A DNA stretch of 64,000 nt. Origin: Streptomyces sp. MP131-18 (GTDB lineage Bacteria; Actinomycetota; Actinomycetes; Streptomycetales; Streptomycetaceae). The notes beneath the pieces were generated by a model that was not told where the DNA came from, did not search any database, and saw only the letters and a program-made list of their open reading frames with translations. The DNA lies in contig NZ_LZNS01000001.1 of the NCBI RefSeq assembly GCF_001984575.1, forward strand, positions 7,021,012-7,085,011, read 5' to 3'. Below are positions 53,901 through 63,113 of the stretch, one piece after another. Within the stretch, counting starts at the first letter, position 1; each line of letters begins with the position of its first letter. The position numbers and the translations under genes were made by a program.

Positions 53901-56900
53901 TCGGCGACCCGGTGGAGCTGAAGGCACTCGGCCGGGCGCTCGGCGAAGGCACCCGGCGCACCGGGTTCTGCGCTGTCGGCTCCGTGAAGCCGAGCATCGG
54001 GCACCTCGACAGCTGCGCCGGAATGGCCGGGCTGATCAAGACGATGCTTATGCTGCGGCACCGCACTCTGGTACCGACCGCGCACCTGACCCGTCCCCAT
54101 CCCGAACTGCGCCTCGAAGAGGGCCCGTTGACACTGGCCACCGAGCTGCGGCCGTGGTCGGTGCCGGACGGGGCGCCGCGCCGGGCCGGGGTCAGCGCGC
54201 TCGGCGTCGGCGGCACCAACGCCCACCTGGTACTGGAGGAGGCGCCGCCCGCGCCGCCCCGGCCCGCACCCGAACTGCCCGCCCTGGTACCGGTGTCGGC
54301 CCGCGATCCCCAGGCATTGGACGAGCTGTGCGGCCTGCTCCTTGACCGGCTGCGGCAGCGGCCCGAGCTCCGGGCGGCCGACGTGGCCACCACTCTGGCA
54401 CTCGGCAGGCCGCACCGCGCGGCACGTACCACGGCCATCGGCCGCACCGCCGAGGAGCTTGCCCGGGCACTGGAGGAACCGAGAAACGCCACGGCCGCCC
54501 CACTCGGCCCGCTGGCCTTCGTGTTCCCCGGCCAGGGCAGCGCACGGCGCGGCATGGCGAGCGGCCCGTACGCCGCGAGTTGGGCTGCCCGCCGGACACT
54601 CGACAGATGCGCCGAGATCTACGCCGACGAGTTCGGCGGCTCCCTGCTGCCGCTCCTGATCGACGCGCCCTCCGACACGGAATCCGCCGCGCGCGAGGTC
54701 TGGCCCACGGAGACGGCCCAGGCCGCCCTGTTCGCCCACCAGGCGGCACTGGCCGACGCGTGGCGCGCCGCCGGTGTCCGCCCGGCTCTGCTCCTCGGCC
54801 ACAGCGTCGGCGAATACGCCGCGCTGTACGCGGCCGGGGCCCTGAGCCTCGATGACGGGCTGCGGCTCACCGCCCGGCGCGGGCACCTGATGGGCACGGC
54901 CTGCCCACCCGGCGGCATGCTCGCCGTCCGCGCCGACACGCGCACCGCGCAGCGCATTGCCCAGGCCGTCGGCGTGGAAGTGGCCGCGGTCAACGGCCCG
55001 CGCGCCCACGTGCTCTCCGGTCCGCCGCAGGCGCTTGAGGAGGCCGTACGCCTGCTGGACCGGGAGGAGTTGCGCTGGAAGGTCCTGCCCGTCGACCGGG
55101 CCTTCCACTCGGCCGCGGTCGAACCGGCGCTGAGCGCGTTCCGCCCCCACGCGGAGCAGGCGGCGTACCGCCCGCTGGACGCCACGCTGGTGACGGCCGC
55201 CGACGGCGAGCTGCACCCCGCGGGCCGGACCGTCGGCGCGGACTACCTCTGCCGCCAGGCAAGGCAGCCGGTCCGCTTCGACCTGGCCATGGCCGCGGCC
55301 GTCGGGCACGGCTGCGAGGACTTCGTCGAAATCGGGGCGGGGAACACCCTCACCGGTGCCGGACGGCACTGCGCCCCCGGGAGCCGCTGGTTGAGCGGCC
55401 AGGGCGAGGGCGAGGCGGCCGACCAGGTCCGCGGGTTCCTCTCGGCGCTGGGCTCGCTCCACAGCCGGGGCGCCGAGCTGGACTGGCACGCGATCGCCGG
55501 CGGCGGGCGGCGGGTGCCGCTGCCGGGCCATCCGCTGCGCCGGGTGCCGGTGGCGGCCCCCGCCCCGCGCACGCCGGAACGTCCGCCCGCCGCCGCGCAG
55601 CCCGCCGCCGCGCGGCCCGCCGCCGTGGACGGCCTGCTGGAAGGCGTCAGGGAGGTGGCTGCCGCCAAGCTGGGCATAGGCATTTCAGAGATGACGGCGG
55701 ACGCATCGTTCTTCGAACTCGGCGCGGACTCCCTCGCCATGATGAGCATGACGACCGAACTGGCGGCGCGGTACGGCGTCCGCGTCCCGGTCCGGGAGCT
55801 GTTCGACCATGCCGACACGCCGCGCAGACTGGCCGACCTGCTGGCCCGGACGCGCGGTGACAGCGCCCCGGCGCCGTCACCCGCCGTGCGGGACCCGGAG
55901 GCGCGACAGGAGCCGGGGGAGCGGGGGGAGCCGGGGGACGATCCGGTGGAGGTGCCGCGGCCCGCCGCGGACGGCGAAGCACCCGAGCTGCACGCCCTGT
56001 TCGGACAGCAGCTCAGGATGATGGAGACGCTCGCCGACCGGATGACCGGAGTGATCTCCCGCCAGCTCGACATGCTCGCCGCCCAGCACGCCCCGGCGCC
56101 GCCCACCGCCTCGCCCGCACCGAGGCCCGTACCGGCACCGGCACCGGCGCCGAGGCCGGCCAGGGAGCCGAGTCCCGCCCCGGCCCCCGCCCAGCGGCCG
56201 GCCCCCGCCCGGGCCCCGGCTTCGGCCCCCGCCACCGGATGCGACTTCAGCCTCTACTTCTTCGGCGACTACCCGGACGACGCCGCCCACGACAAGTACG
56301 CGCTGATCCTCGATGCGGCGGAGTTCGCCGACCGGAACGGCTTCCACGCCCTGTGGTTCCCCGAGCGGCACTTCAACTCGTTCGGCGCGCTCTTCCCCAA
56401 CCCCTCCGTCCTCGCCGCCGCGCTGGCGGCGCGGACCAGCCGTGTCCGGCTGCACGCGGGGTCCGTCGTGCTGCCGCTGCACCATCCCGTCCGGGTCGCC
56501 GAGGAGTGGTCGGTCGTCGACAACATCTCCGGCGGCAGGGCGGGCCTGTGCTTCGCCAGCGGCTGGCACGCGACCGACTTCGCCCTCGCCCCGCAGAATT
56601 TCGGCCGCCACCGCGAGGCGCTGTTCGAGCAGGTCGGGACGGTCCGGCAGCTGTGGTCCGGACAGCCCCTGGCGACGACCGCGGGGGACGGCAAGCCCGT
56701 GGAGATACGGTTGCAACCCCGCCCGATCCAGGACCAACCCCCCATGTACCTGGCCGTGGTGGGCAATCCGGACAGCTACCGCCGGGCCGCCGCCGAGGAC
56801 TTGGGCGTGGTCACCAACCTGATGGCGCAGACCGTCGAACAGCTGACGGAGAACATCGCGCTGTACCGGCGCACCCGTGCCGAGCACGGCCTCGACCCGG

Positions 56901-59900
56901 CGGCCGGGCGGGTCGTTGTGCTCGTGCACACCTACCTCGACGAGGACGGGGAACGCGCGCGGGCCGAGGCGTACCGGCCCTTCGTGTCCTACCTGCGGTC
57001 CTCGCTCGCCCTCTTCGACCAGGTGACCAACAGCCTGGGTGTCGAGGTGGACCTCGACAACACCCCCGAGGAGGACGTGGAGTTCCTGCTCGAACGGGCC
57101 TACGACCGCTACTGCGCCTCCCGCGCCCTGATCGGCGACGAGCACGCGGCCGCCGAGGTGGTGAGCCGCCTCACGGCCGCCGGAGCGGACGAGATCGCGT
57201 GCTTCGTGGACTTCGGGGTGCCGAAGGACAAGGTCCTGGCCGCACTGCCGGTGCTCGACCGGGTCCGTCTGCGCACCGCGGGCGCCTCGGCCGGACGGGT
57301 GCCGCCCGCACCGCGGCGCGAGCCGCTGTCGCCCGCGCAGCGCCGCATCTGGTTCCTGGAGCAGCTGCACCCCGGCACCAGCATGTACCACGAGCCCAAG
57401 GCCATCCGCCTGGACGGCCCGCTGAACGTGCCGGCCCTGCAACAGGCGCTCCGGAGCGTCGTCGCCCGGCACGAGGCGCTGCGGACGGTTTTCCGGCAGC
57501 ACGAAGGCGTTCCCTACCGGGAGGTCCTGCCCCGGATGGGCCTCGACTGCCCCGTCGAGGACCACACCGGCGCGTCGGAGGCGGAGGCGCTGCGGGCCGT
57601 CCTGCGGAGCGCAGGGCACCATCCGCTCGACCTCGGCGCCGGCCCCCTGCTCTCCGCCCGCGTGCTGCGCCTGTCGGAGGAGCGGCACCTGCTCTTCCTG
57701 ATGGCCCATCACCTCGTCTTCGACTCGGCCTCCACGGTCGTGCTGGTCCGCGACCTCGCCGCGCACTACCGTTCCCTGTCCCACGGCGACCCGGAACCGC
57801 CGCCTCTCGCCGACGCGCCCCGCGCCGACCTGCCCGGGGCCGGCCGGCCGGACCAGGACCGGTCCGCCGAGTCCCTGGAGTTCTGGCGGCACACGCTGAG
57901 CGGCGCCCCCGAGCTCGACCTGCCCACCGACCGGCCGCGCCCGCCGGTCAGGACGGGGGCGGGCGCGAGCCTCACCCACGCTCTGGACCGCCGGCTCGTC
58001 GGCCGCCTGCGGGCGTTCTCCGCCGAGCACCGCGCCACCCTCTTCATGACGCTGACGGGCGCCGTCGCGGCCGTCCTCGGCCGGTTCAGCGGACAGCGGG
58101 ACCTGGTCGTCGGCACCGCGGTCGCCGCCCGTCCGCCCGGCGCCGAGGACCGGATCGGGCTCTACCTCGACACCGTGCCCCTGCGTCTTGACCTCGGCGG
58201 CGACCCGGATTTCCCCGCGCTGCTGCGCCGCGTCCGGGACAGCAGCACGGCGGCGTACGAACACCGTGACGTTCCCTTCGACGAACTGGTCGCCGCGGTC
58301 AACCCGCGGCGCGACCCCGGCCGCAACCCGCTCTTCCAGGTCATGGTCGAGTACGAGAACGAGGGCGAGGCCGACTTCGACCCGCCACGGCTCGCCGCCA
58401 CGCTGCTGGACGTGCCCAGCGCCCGAGCCCCGTTCGACCTCAGCATCTACCTGACACACCACGGGGACGGCGTCCGGTTCATGGTCGAGTACGACACGGC
58501 CCTCTTCGACGAGAGCACGGTGCGCCGGCTCGTGGACTACGTGGAACAGGTGCTGCGCCGCGCCCTCGCCGCGCCCGCCGCGCCACTCACCGACCTGACC
58601 GCCCTCACGCACGCCGACCGGGCGGCCCTCGTGCGGCTCGGCCGGCTGGACGAGCCGCGGCCGGCGGCCGGGGACACCCTGCACGGGCTGTTCGAGCGGC
58701 AGGCCCGCGGCACGCCCGACGCGGTCGCCCTCATCTCCGGTCGGGAACACGTCACCTACCGCGACCTGGCCGCTCGCGCCCGGGACCTCGCCGGGCGGGC
58801 GCGCGCCCGCGGCGCGGGGCGCGGCGAGCGCGTGGCGGTCCTGCTGCCGCGCGGGCCCGAGCTGATCGCCGCCCTCATCGGGGTACTGAGGAGCGGCGCC
58901 GCCTACGTGCCGCTCGACCCCTCGCTGCCCACCGCGCGGCTCGCCGCGCTCCTCGACGACAGCGCGCCTGCCCTCCTCCTGACGTGCGACGCCGTCCTCG
59001 CCCGGCACCCCGAGCTGGCGCCCCGGGTGCCCGTGCACCTGACCGCGGCGGCACCGGGCACGGACGTGCCCGGCACCTCCGCGCAGGACGTTCCGGTCGA
59101 GGCCGTTCCGGACGGCGGGGCCGGGCCCGACGATGCCGCGTACTGCATCTACACATCGGGCTCGACCGGCCGCCCCAAGGGCGTCGTGGTGCCCCACCGC
59201 GGTCCGGCCAACCTCGTGCGGGAACACCTGCGGCGGCATGCCGCCCTGCGCACCCTTCAGTGGACGTCCCCGGCCTTCGACGTCAGCGTGCAGGAGATCT
59301 TCACCACCCTCGCGTCCGGGGCGGCCCTCGTCCTCGTGGCCGACGAGGTGCGGCACGACCCGGACGCCGTGACGGCCGCGGTCCGCGAACACGGGGTGGA
59401 GCGGATGTTCATGCCCTGCACGCCGCTGACGCACCTGATGGAGACCGCCCCCCGCATGCCGTCCCTGCGCGAGTTGTTCTCGGCGGGCGAGGCCCTGCGG
59501 CTCACGGGAGCCTTCCGCCGGTTCCTCGCCGCTCATCCGCGGTGCGACCTGTACAACCAGTACGGTCCGACGGAGGCTTCCGTCATCGTCACTTCCCGCC
59601 GGGTGGACCCCGGCGGTGACGATCACCCGCCGATCGGCAGGCCGGTGCCAGGTGCCCGCATTCAACTGCTCGACGGTGCAGGGCGGGAGGTGCCCGTCGG
59701 GGCGGTCGGGGAGATACACGTCGGCGGCGTTCCGGTGGCGTACGGCTACCACGCCCGGCCCGAGGAGACCGCGGCGGCGTTCCTCGACGACGGTTCCGGG
59801 CCGGTGCGGTACCGCACCGGCGACCTGGGGCGCTGGCGCCAGGACGGGGCCCTTGAGTACCTCGGCCGCACCGACGACCAGGTCAAGATCCGCGGCCACC

Positions 59901-61786
59901 GCGTCGAACCCGCCGAGGTCCGGGCGGCGCTGACCGCGCTCCCCGGCGTCCGCGAGGCGGCCGTCGTGCCCCGCCGCGACCGGCACGGAGAAACGGAGCT
60001 CGTCGCCTACGTGGTCCCCGCGGCGTTGCGGGAGGACTTCGCCGGACTGCGCGCCGCGCTGGCCGCGGACCTCCCCGACCATCTGGTCCCGCGCCGCTGG
60101 GCGGGCCTCGACCGCCTGCCGGTGAACGCCTCGGGCAAGCTGGACCGGGCACGCCTGCCGGAGCCGGGCGAGCCGGGCGAGGCGGGCGTGCAGCAGGAGG
60201 GCGCGGAGCCGGCCACGCCGCTGGAGAAGACGCTGCACGGTCTGTGGTGCGAGGAACTCGGCCTGAGCAGGGTCCCGGTGACCCGCTCGTTCTTCGAACT
60301 GGGCGGCCACTCCCTGAGTGCGATCCGGCTGGTGAACCGGATGGCCGCCGAGCTGGGGCTGACCCTGCCCATGTCCGACCTGTTCCGCTCGCCGACGATC
60401 CGGGGGCTCGCGGCCCGGCTCGAACAGCCCGGCACCGCGGCCGCGGAGCAGCAGGCGCCCGCCCCGGACGACGTGCAGGACACCGTGCCGATGACGTCCA
60501 TCCTGCGCAGGCTGTGGCGCCGCCACCACGAACGAGCCGATCCCAGCGTCTACAACGTCGCCCACCGCGTCGACCTGCACGGCCGGCTCTCGCCCGACGA
60601 CCTCGAACGGGCGCTGGCGGACCTGGTGACACGCCACGACGCGCTCCGCAGCCGGGGTGCGCACCGCGGCGGCGTTCACCTCGTCGAAGTGCTCTCCCGG
60701 GTCCCGGTGGACCTTCCGGTCAGCGACCTGTCCGAACACGCCACGGACGAGGACCGCCTGCGGGAGTGGTGCCGGGAGCACGCGTCGCGCCCGTTCGCGA
60801 TGGACCGTGCCCCGCTGTTCCGCTTCCGGCTGGCCCGGCTCGGCCAGGACCGCTGGACGCTCGTGATCGTCCTGCACCATGCGATCTGCGACGGCTGGTC
60901 CATGGGGGTCCTCTGGCATGAGCTACAGGAGCTGTACAACGCCCGCCGCGGGGGCGCCGGCGCGCCGCTGCCGCCGCGGCCCGCGCAGTTCACGGACTGC
61001 GCCCGCGCCGAGCGTGCGCTCGATGACCGGCGCCGGGCGCGGCTGGAACGGTTCTGGCGTGCCGAGCTTGAAGGGGTCGCGCCGACGCTGGACCTGCCGC
61101 ACGACCGGCCCCGGCCGGCCGTGCTGTCCGGCCGGGGGGCCCTGCGCACCTGGACCGTGGACGGCGCCCTGACCGGGCGGCTCCAGAAGGCCGCCGGCCG
61201 GCTGGGCACGCCGCCGTACGCCGTGCTCGCGGCGGGCTTCGCCCTCTGGGCCGCCGGGCGCCGCGGCCGGTCCGGCGACCTCGTGCTGGCCGCGTCCAGC
61301 GCCAACCGGCTCGGCCCCGAACGAGCGGATGTCGTCGGACTGCTGGGCGAGGCCGTGCTGTTGCGCGTCCGGATCGGCGAGGCGGCCACCTTCGCCGACC
61401 TGGTGCGTCAGGTCGGCACCGCGCTCTTCGCCGCGCTGGACCACCAGGAGCTGCCGCTGGCCGAGGTCGCCGATCTGATCGCGCCAGGCACCTCCGACGG
61501 ACCGTTCCCCGACGTGCTGTTCACCGTCGTCACCACTCCGCCGCCCGTCCTGGACCTGCACGAGGTGTCGGCAACGGTGCACAGCCTGCCCACGGAGGGC
61601 GTCGCACGGAACGACCTGTACGTCGTCCTGGTGCCGCGGGAGGAGGGCATGACGGTGACCTTCGAGTACTCCACCGATCTGTTCGAGCACGCGACCATCG
61701 AAGCCTGGGGCGAGGAGTTCACCGCCCTGCTGGACAGGGTCGTGCAGGACCCCACGAGCCCGCTACCGGACCTCCCACGCCCCTGA
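50924..61786 (+). CDS. Hybrid PKS-NRPS megasynthase: AL-ACP-KS-AT-ACP-LLM-C-A-PCP-C
   Basis: 3620 residues. ATG at 50924 is preferred because AGAGGAG then has normal spacing (ATG at 50915 has none). Order: acyl-AMP ligase (about 25-565; SSGSTGVPKAA, GDLAFL, Lys in TPAGKVRR), ACP (Ser617), KS (675-1105, Cys851), AT (about 1195-1490, GHSVGE Ser1294 and AFHS, malonyl type), ACP (Ser1603), Pro-Ala linker, luciferase-like FMN monooxygenase (1773-2115), C (2132-2546; HHLVFDS), A (2585-3076; FDVSVQEIF), PCP (Ser3130) and a terminal C (3186-3612; HHAICDG). An activated carboxylic acid is extended by malonate, oxidised by the in-line monooxygenase, joined to an amino acid, and released or passed on by the last C domain. 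There is no TE. Confidence 0.95.
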   Translation: MERLRGQAECRGPEPARTEDDPRDAVRALLRAARAASGAAVVTVAADGTKTSQTYPELLDGARRLLTGLRTRGMRAGDTVVLCGLPLEEFFPAFWACVLGGARPVAIAEHPAPGSPALERLLHAHRLLGRPLVVSDASGAAALARTAPELRVAVARDCRDAPPAAEQDGPDDSGTALLMLSSGSTGVPKAARLTHTGLADFAASSRRILDVRPDDTMVNWLPVDHSGAFLLYHVLAVFVGCTNVHAATERVLADPLRWLDLLHEHRARHGWAPTFAYELVADALAEQRTGPQEGRWDLGGLKSLVCGGERVVLPVLRRFLDATAPYGVRERHVVPVWGMAETVTACTYGRLDLPGTVFRLLKSSLGGELVRAAEQTPDDECVTFVASGSPAHGVTLRIVDESGDLSPPGRIGRLQVHSPARLTPGYAHSPEADAEAFPTGPDWLDTGDLAFLDGGQVVITGRRKDVIILNGHNVYCHEVEEVVTAVAGVGQGEVAACGIPSRDRGTEELAVFFVSRGAAEDARIDREVRAALFGRLRLTAAHVVSVAPGDFPRTPAGKVRRAALRDRLTDGGPGQDTSPPARPDHDAVVRIVREELGVVLGRPAGADVPFYDLGLNSALLVRLRARLAERLGTTIDRTALFEHPTATALAAHLSGGIGVQAAPARTAPAPADAADRRVAVIGFSFRFPGADSAERFWANLSDGVSSVLTFGEEELAEAGLTPEQRRAHDLVPVGGILDGVDEFDGGFFGMSPREAERTHPAHRLFLECCHRALEDGGYAATDSDETVGVFAGSGMNLYDHQQSHEPSGPYDAADPAAGMQRAIAQQPDFLATRVAYRLGLKGPAIGVQTACSTSLVAVHLAAQAVLSGETDLALAGAAAVHHPQRTGYRSHPGSILSPTGRCRAFDAEADGTVGGNGVAAVLLKRLDRALADGDTVHAVILGSAVNNDGSRKVGFTAPGVAGQVDVVRQALRRADVPAETISYVEAHGTGTALGDPVELKALGRALGEGTRRTGFCAVGSVKPSIGHLDSCAGMAGLIKTMLMLRHRTLVPTAHLTRPHPELRLEEGPLTLATELRPWSVPDGAPRRAGVSALGVGGTNAHLVLEEAPPAPPRPAPELPALVPVSARDPQALDELCGLLLDRLRQRPELRAADVATTLALGRPHRAARTTAIGRTAEELARALEEPRNATAAPLGPLAFVFPGQGSARRGMASGPYAASWAARRTLDRCAEIYADEFGGSLLPLLIDAPSDTESAAREVWPTETAQAALFAHQAALADAWRAAGVRPALLLGHSVGEYAALYAAGALSLDDGLRLTARRGHLMGTACPPGGMLAVRADTRTAQRIAQAVGVEVAAVNGPRAHVLSGPPQALEEAVRLLDREELRWKVLPVDRAFHSAAVEPALSAFRPHAEQAAYRPLDATLVTAADGELHPAGRTVGADYLCRQARQPVRFDLAMAAAVGHGCEDFVEIGAGNTLTGAGRHCAPGSRWLSGQGEGEAADQVRGFLSALGSLHSRGAELDWHAIAGGGRRVPLPGHPLRRVPVAAPAPRTPERPPAAAQPAAARPAAVDGLLEGVREVAAAKLGIGISEMTADASFFELGADSLAMMSMTTELAARYGVRVPVRELFDHADTPRRLADLLARTRGDSAPAPSPAVRDPEARQEPGERGEPGDDPVEVPRPAADGEAPELHALFGQQLRMMETLADRMTGVISRQLDMLAAQHAPAPPTASPAPRPVPAPAPAPRPAREPSPAPAPAQRPAPARAPASAPATGCDFSLYFFGDYPDDAAHDKYALILDAAEFADRNGFHALWFPERHFNSFGALFPNPSVLAAALAARTSRVRLHAGSVVLPLHHPVRVAEEWSVVDNISGGRAGLCFASGWHATDFALAPQNFGRHREALFEQVGTVRQLWSGQPLATTAGDGKPVEIRLQPRPIQDQPPMYLAVVGNPDSYRRAAAEDLGVVTNLMAQTVEQLTENIALYRRTRAEHGLDPAAGRVVVLVHTYLDEDGERARAEAYRPFVSYLRSSLALFDQVTNSLGVEVDLDNTPEEDVEFLLERAYDRYCASRALIGDEHAAAEVVSRLTAAGADEIACFVDFGVPKDKVLAALPVLDRVRLRTAGASAGRVPPAPRREPLSPAQRRIWFLEQLHPGTSMYHEPKAIRLDGPLNVPALQQALRSVVARHEALRTVFRQHEGVPYREVLPRMGLDCPVEDHTGASEAEALRAVLRSAGHHPLDLGAGPLLSARVLRLSEERHLLFLMAHHLVFDSASTVVLVRDLAAHYRSLSHGDPEPPPLADAPRADLPGAGRPDQDRSAESLEFWRHTLSGAPELDLPTDRPRPPVRTGAGASLTHALDRRLVGRLRAFSAEHRATLFMTLTGAVAAVLGRFSGQRDLVVGTAVAARPPGAEDRIGLYLDTVPLRLDLGGDPDFPALLRRVRDSSTAAYEHRDVPFDELVAAVNPRRDPGRNPLFQVMVEYENEGEADFDPPRLAATLLDVPSARAPFDLSIYLTHHGDGVRFMVEYDTALFDESTVRRLVDYVEQVLRRALAAPAAPLTDLTALTHADRAALVRLGRLDEPRPAAGDTLHGLFERQARGTPDAVALISGREHVTYRDLAARARDLAGRARARGAGRGERVAVLLPRGPELIAALIGVLRSGAAYVPLDPSLPTARLAALLDDSAPALLLTCDAVLARHPELAPRVPVHLTAAAPGTDVPGTSAQDVPVEAVPDGGAGPDDAAYCIYTSGSTGRPKGVVVPHRGPANLVREHLRRHAALRTLQWTSPAFDVSVQEIFTTLASGAALVLVADEVRHDPDAVTAAVREHGVERMFMPCTPLTHLMETAPRMPSLRELFSAGEALRLTGAFRRFLAAHPRCDLYNQYGPTEASVIVTSRRVDPGGDDHPPIGRPVPGARIQLLDGAGREVPVGAVGEIHVGGVPVAYGYHARPEETAAAFLDDGSGPVRYRTGDLGRWRQDGALEYLGRTDDQVKIRGHRVEPAEVRAALTALPGVREAAVVPRRDRHGETELVAYVVPAALREDFAGLRAALAADLPDHLVPRRWAGLDRLPVNASGKLDRARLPEPGEPGEAGVQQEGAEPATPLEKTLHGLWCEELGLSRVPVTRSFFELGGHSLSAIRLVNRMAAELGLTLPMSDLFRSPTIRGLAARLEQPGTAAAEQQAPAPDDVQDTVPMTSILRRLWRRHHERADPSVYNVAHRVDLHGRLSPDDLERALADLVTRHDALRSRGAHRGGVHLVEVLSRVPVDLPVSDLSEHATDEDRLREWCREHASRPFAMDRAPLFRFRLARLGQDRWTLVIVLHHAICDGWSMGVLWHELQELYNARRGGAGAPLPPRPAQFTDCARAERALDDRRRARLERFWRAELEGVAPTLDLPHDRPRPAVLSGRGALRTWTVDGALTGRLQKAAGRLGTPPYAVLAAGFALWAAGRRGRSGDLVLAASSANRLGPERADVVGLLGEAVLLRVRIGEAATFADLVRQVGTALFAALDHQELPLAEVADLIAPGTSDGPFPDVLFTVVTTPPPVLDLHEVSATVHSLPTEGVARNDLYVVLVPREEGMTVTFEYSTDLFEHATIEAWGEEFTALLDRVVQDPTSPLPDLPRP

Positions 61787-61804
61787 GCTTGCCCGGACCG
61801 ATGG

Positions 61805-61822
61805 GGTAAGTGTTTACTTACC
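61805..61822. promoter_or_regulatory. 18-bp palindromic operator, copy 1
   Basis: GGTAAGT-GTTT-ACTTACC, perfect 7-bp arms, between the megasynthase stop and the dioxygenase-like start. It matches copy 2 as GGTRAGT-N4-ACTYACC; centres are 25 bp apart. Confidence 0.7.
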
Positions 61823-61829
61823 TGCGGTG

Positions 61830-61847
61830 GGTGAGTATTCACTCACC
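61830..61847. promoter_or_regulatory. 18-bp palindromic operator, copy 2
   Basis: GGTGAGT-ATTC-ACTCACC, perfect 7-bp arms, 40 bp upstream of the dioxygenase-like start. The pair suggests two dimers of a TetR-like repressor, whose gene is not visible in the window. Confidence 0.7.
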
Positions 61848-61886
61848 ACTGCTGTCCGCCTGCACGTCACCATGGGAGGAAGCCCT

Positions 61887-62930
61887 GTGACCTTTGTCCC
61901 GCCCGAGCCGCCGCACCTCGACCTGTACACCCGCAACGGGTTCACCGGTCCTGCCACCCCGATCGTTCGCGCCCAGTACACACCGCCCTACAGCCGCGTC
62001 CACGGCTCCTACGCGCCGCACCGCATGGAGGTGGGGGCCCTGGTCACCGGCCTGCCCGCGGAGCCGCGCGCACTGCCCGTTCCCCTGCTGGCGGGGGAGG
62101 GCGTGAGCGTCGAGGCCGCCCGCCGCGAGGTGCCCATGCCCTTCGCCCTGCGCAACGTCCGCGCCGACGAACTGCACTATGTGCTCCGCGGGCAGGCCCG
62201 CCTGGAGACCGACCACGGTGTCCTCGACGTGCACGCGGGGGACTTCGTCCTGCTGCCCCGCGCGGTCACCTACCGGTTCGGGGCCGTTGCCGAGCCGCTG
62301 GAGGAGATCGTCGTGGTCACCGAGGACCGGCTGAGCCTGCGGACGGACGACGACCCCGAGGTGCTGGACACCCGGCGCCACGTGGACACCCCCGCCCCCC
62401 AGGGCCCGCCGCCCGCGGCCGAGAAGGAATACGAGGTCGTGATCCGCCACGGCGACGGCCTCACCTCGTTCTTCCATCCGGTGGACCCGCTGCCGTGTCT
62501 GGCCGTCGAGGGCGCCCCCGCCGTGCGGCGGTTCCGCATCGAGGACGTGCACGCCCCCGACCCCGCCGCGCGGCCCGACCCCATGCCGGTCTGCCTGCTC
62601 GGCGACGACGCGACCCGAACGATGATCTACTCCGTGGGCAGCCGCCGCACCCCACGGCCGCCGGTCCACCGCAACGCCGACTACGACGAGGTGATCGTCT
62701 ACGCCGCCGGTCCGGGGGCGTACGGAGCGGTGGACGCGCCGGGCACGCTGCTGTGGACGCCGAAGGGCGTGCCCCACCAGGGGCCGGAGGAGGACGTGCC
62801 GGGTGGATACCGCGCGTGGCTCCTGGAGACGCGCGCCTTCCTGTCCCCGACGCCCGCCGGCCGGGCCGTGGCACGGCTGATGGAGACCAGCGAATTCGGC
62901 GTGCACCCGTCGGCCGCCGAAACCCGTTGA
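61887..62930 (+). CDS. Homogentisate 1,2-dioxygenase-like cupin protein
   Basis: 347 residues from GTG with GGGAGG 7 nt upstream. Double cupin: the N-terminal half has ADELHYVLRGQARLETDHG and AGDFVLLPRAVTYRF, and the C-terminal half has VHRNADYDEVIVYAAG and WTPKGVPHQGPE, giving plausible His-Glu-His iron ligands as in homogentisate dioxygenase. It would open an aromatic ring with oxygen. It follows the megasynthase by 100 bp but has its own operator pair. It may act in tyrosine catabolism, or on an aromatic precursor or product of the adjacent locus. Confidence 0.85.
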   Translation: MTFVPPEPPHLDLYTRNGFTGPATPIVRAQYTPPYSRVHGSYAPHRMEVGALVTGLPAEPRALPVPLLAGEGVSVEAARREVPMPFALRNVRADELHYVLRGQARLETDHGVLDVHAGDFVLLPRAVTYRFGAVAEPLEEIVVVTEDRLSLRTDDDPEVLDTRRHVDTPAPQGPPPAAEKEYEVVIRHGDGLTSFFHPVDPLPCLAVEGAPAVRRFRIEDVHAPDPAARPDPMPVCLLGDDATRTMIYSVGSRRTPRPPVHRNADYDEVIVYAAGPGAYGAVDAPGTLLWTPKGVPHQGPEEDVPGGYRAWLLETRAFLSPTPAGRAVARLMETSEFGVHPSAAETR

Positions 62931-63113
62931 CCCGCTCGGCAACCGCGGCCCCGGTGACGACGAAAGCGCCCGGGCCCCGCCCCGGCCGACTCGCCGCCGC
63001 GATGCCGGGCAGTACGGCACTGGCCTGCGTCACCACGCCACGACTGTCGCCCTCGACCCGGCCGCGCTTGTTCGACCACGCGTCGGACACACCCACGGTC
63101 GTGCAGCGCGAGG

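Noticed and set aside
55877..60919. 1680-codon antisense frame within the megasynthase
   Set aside because: It is the complement of LLM, C and A domains with intact motifs on the plus strand.
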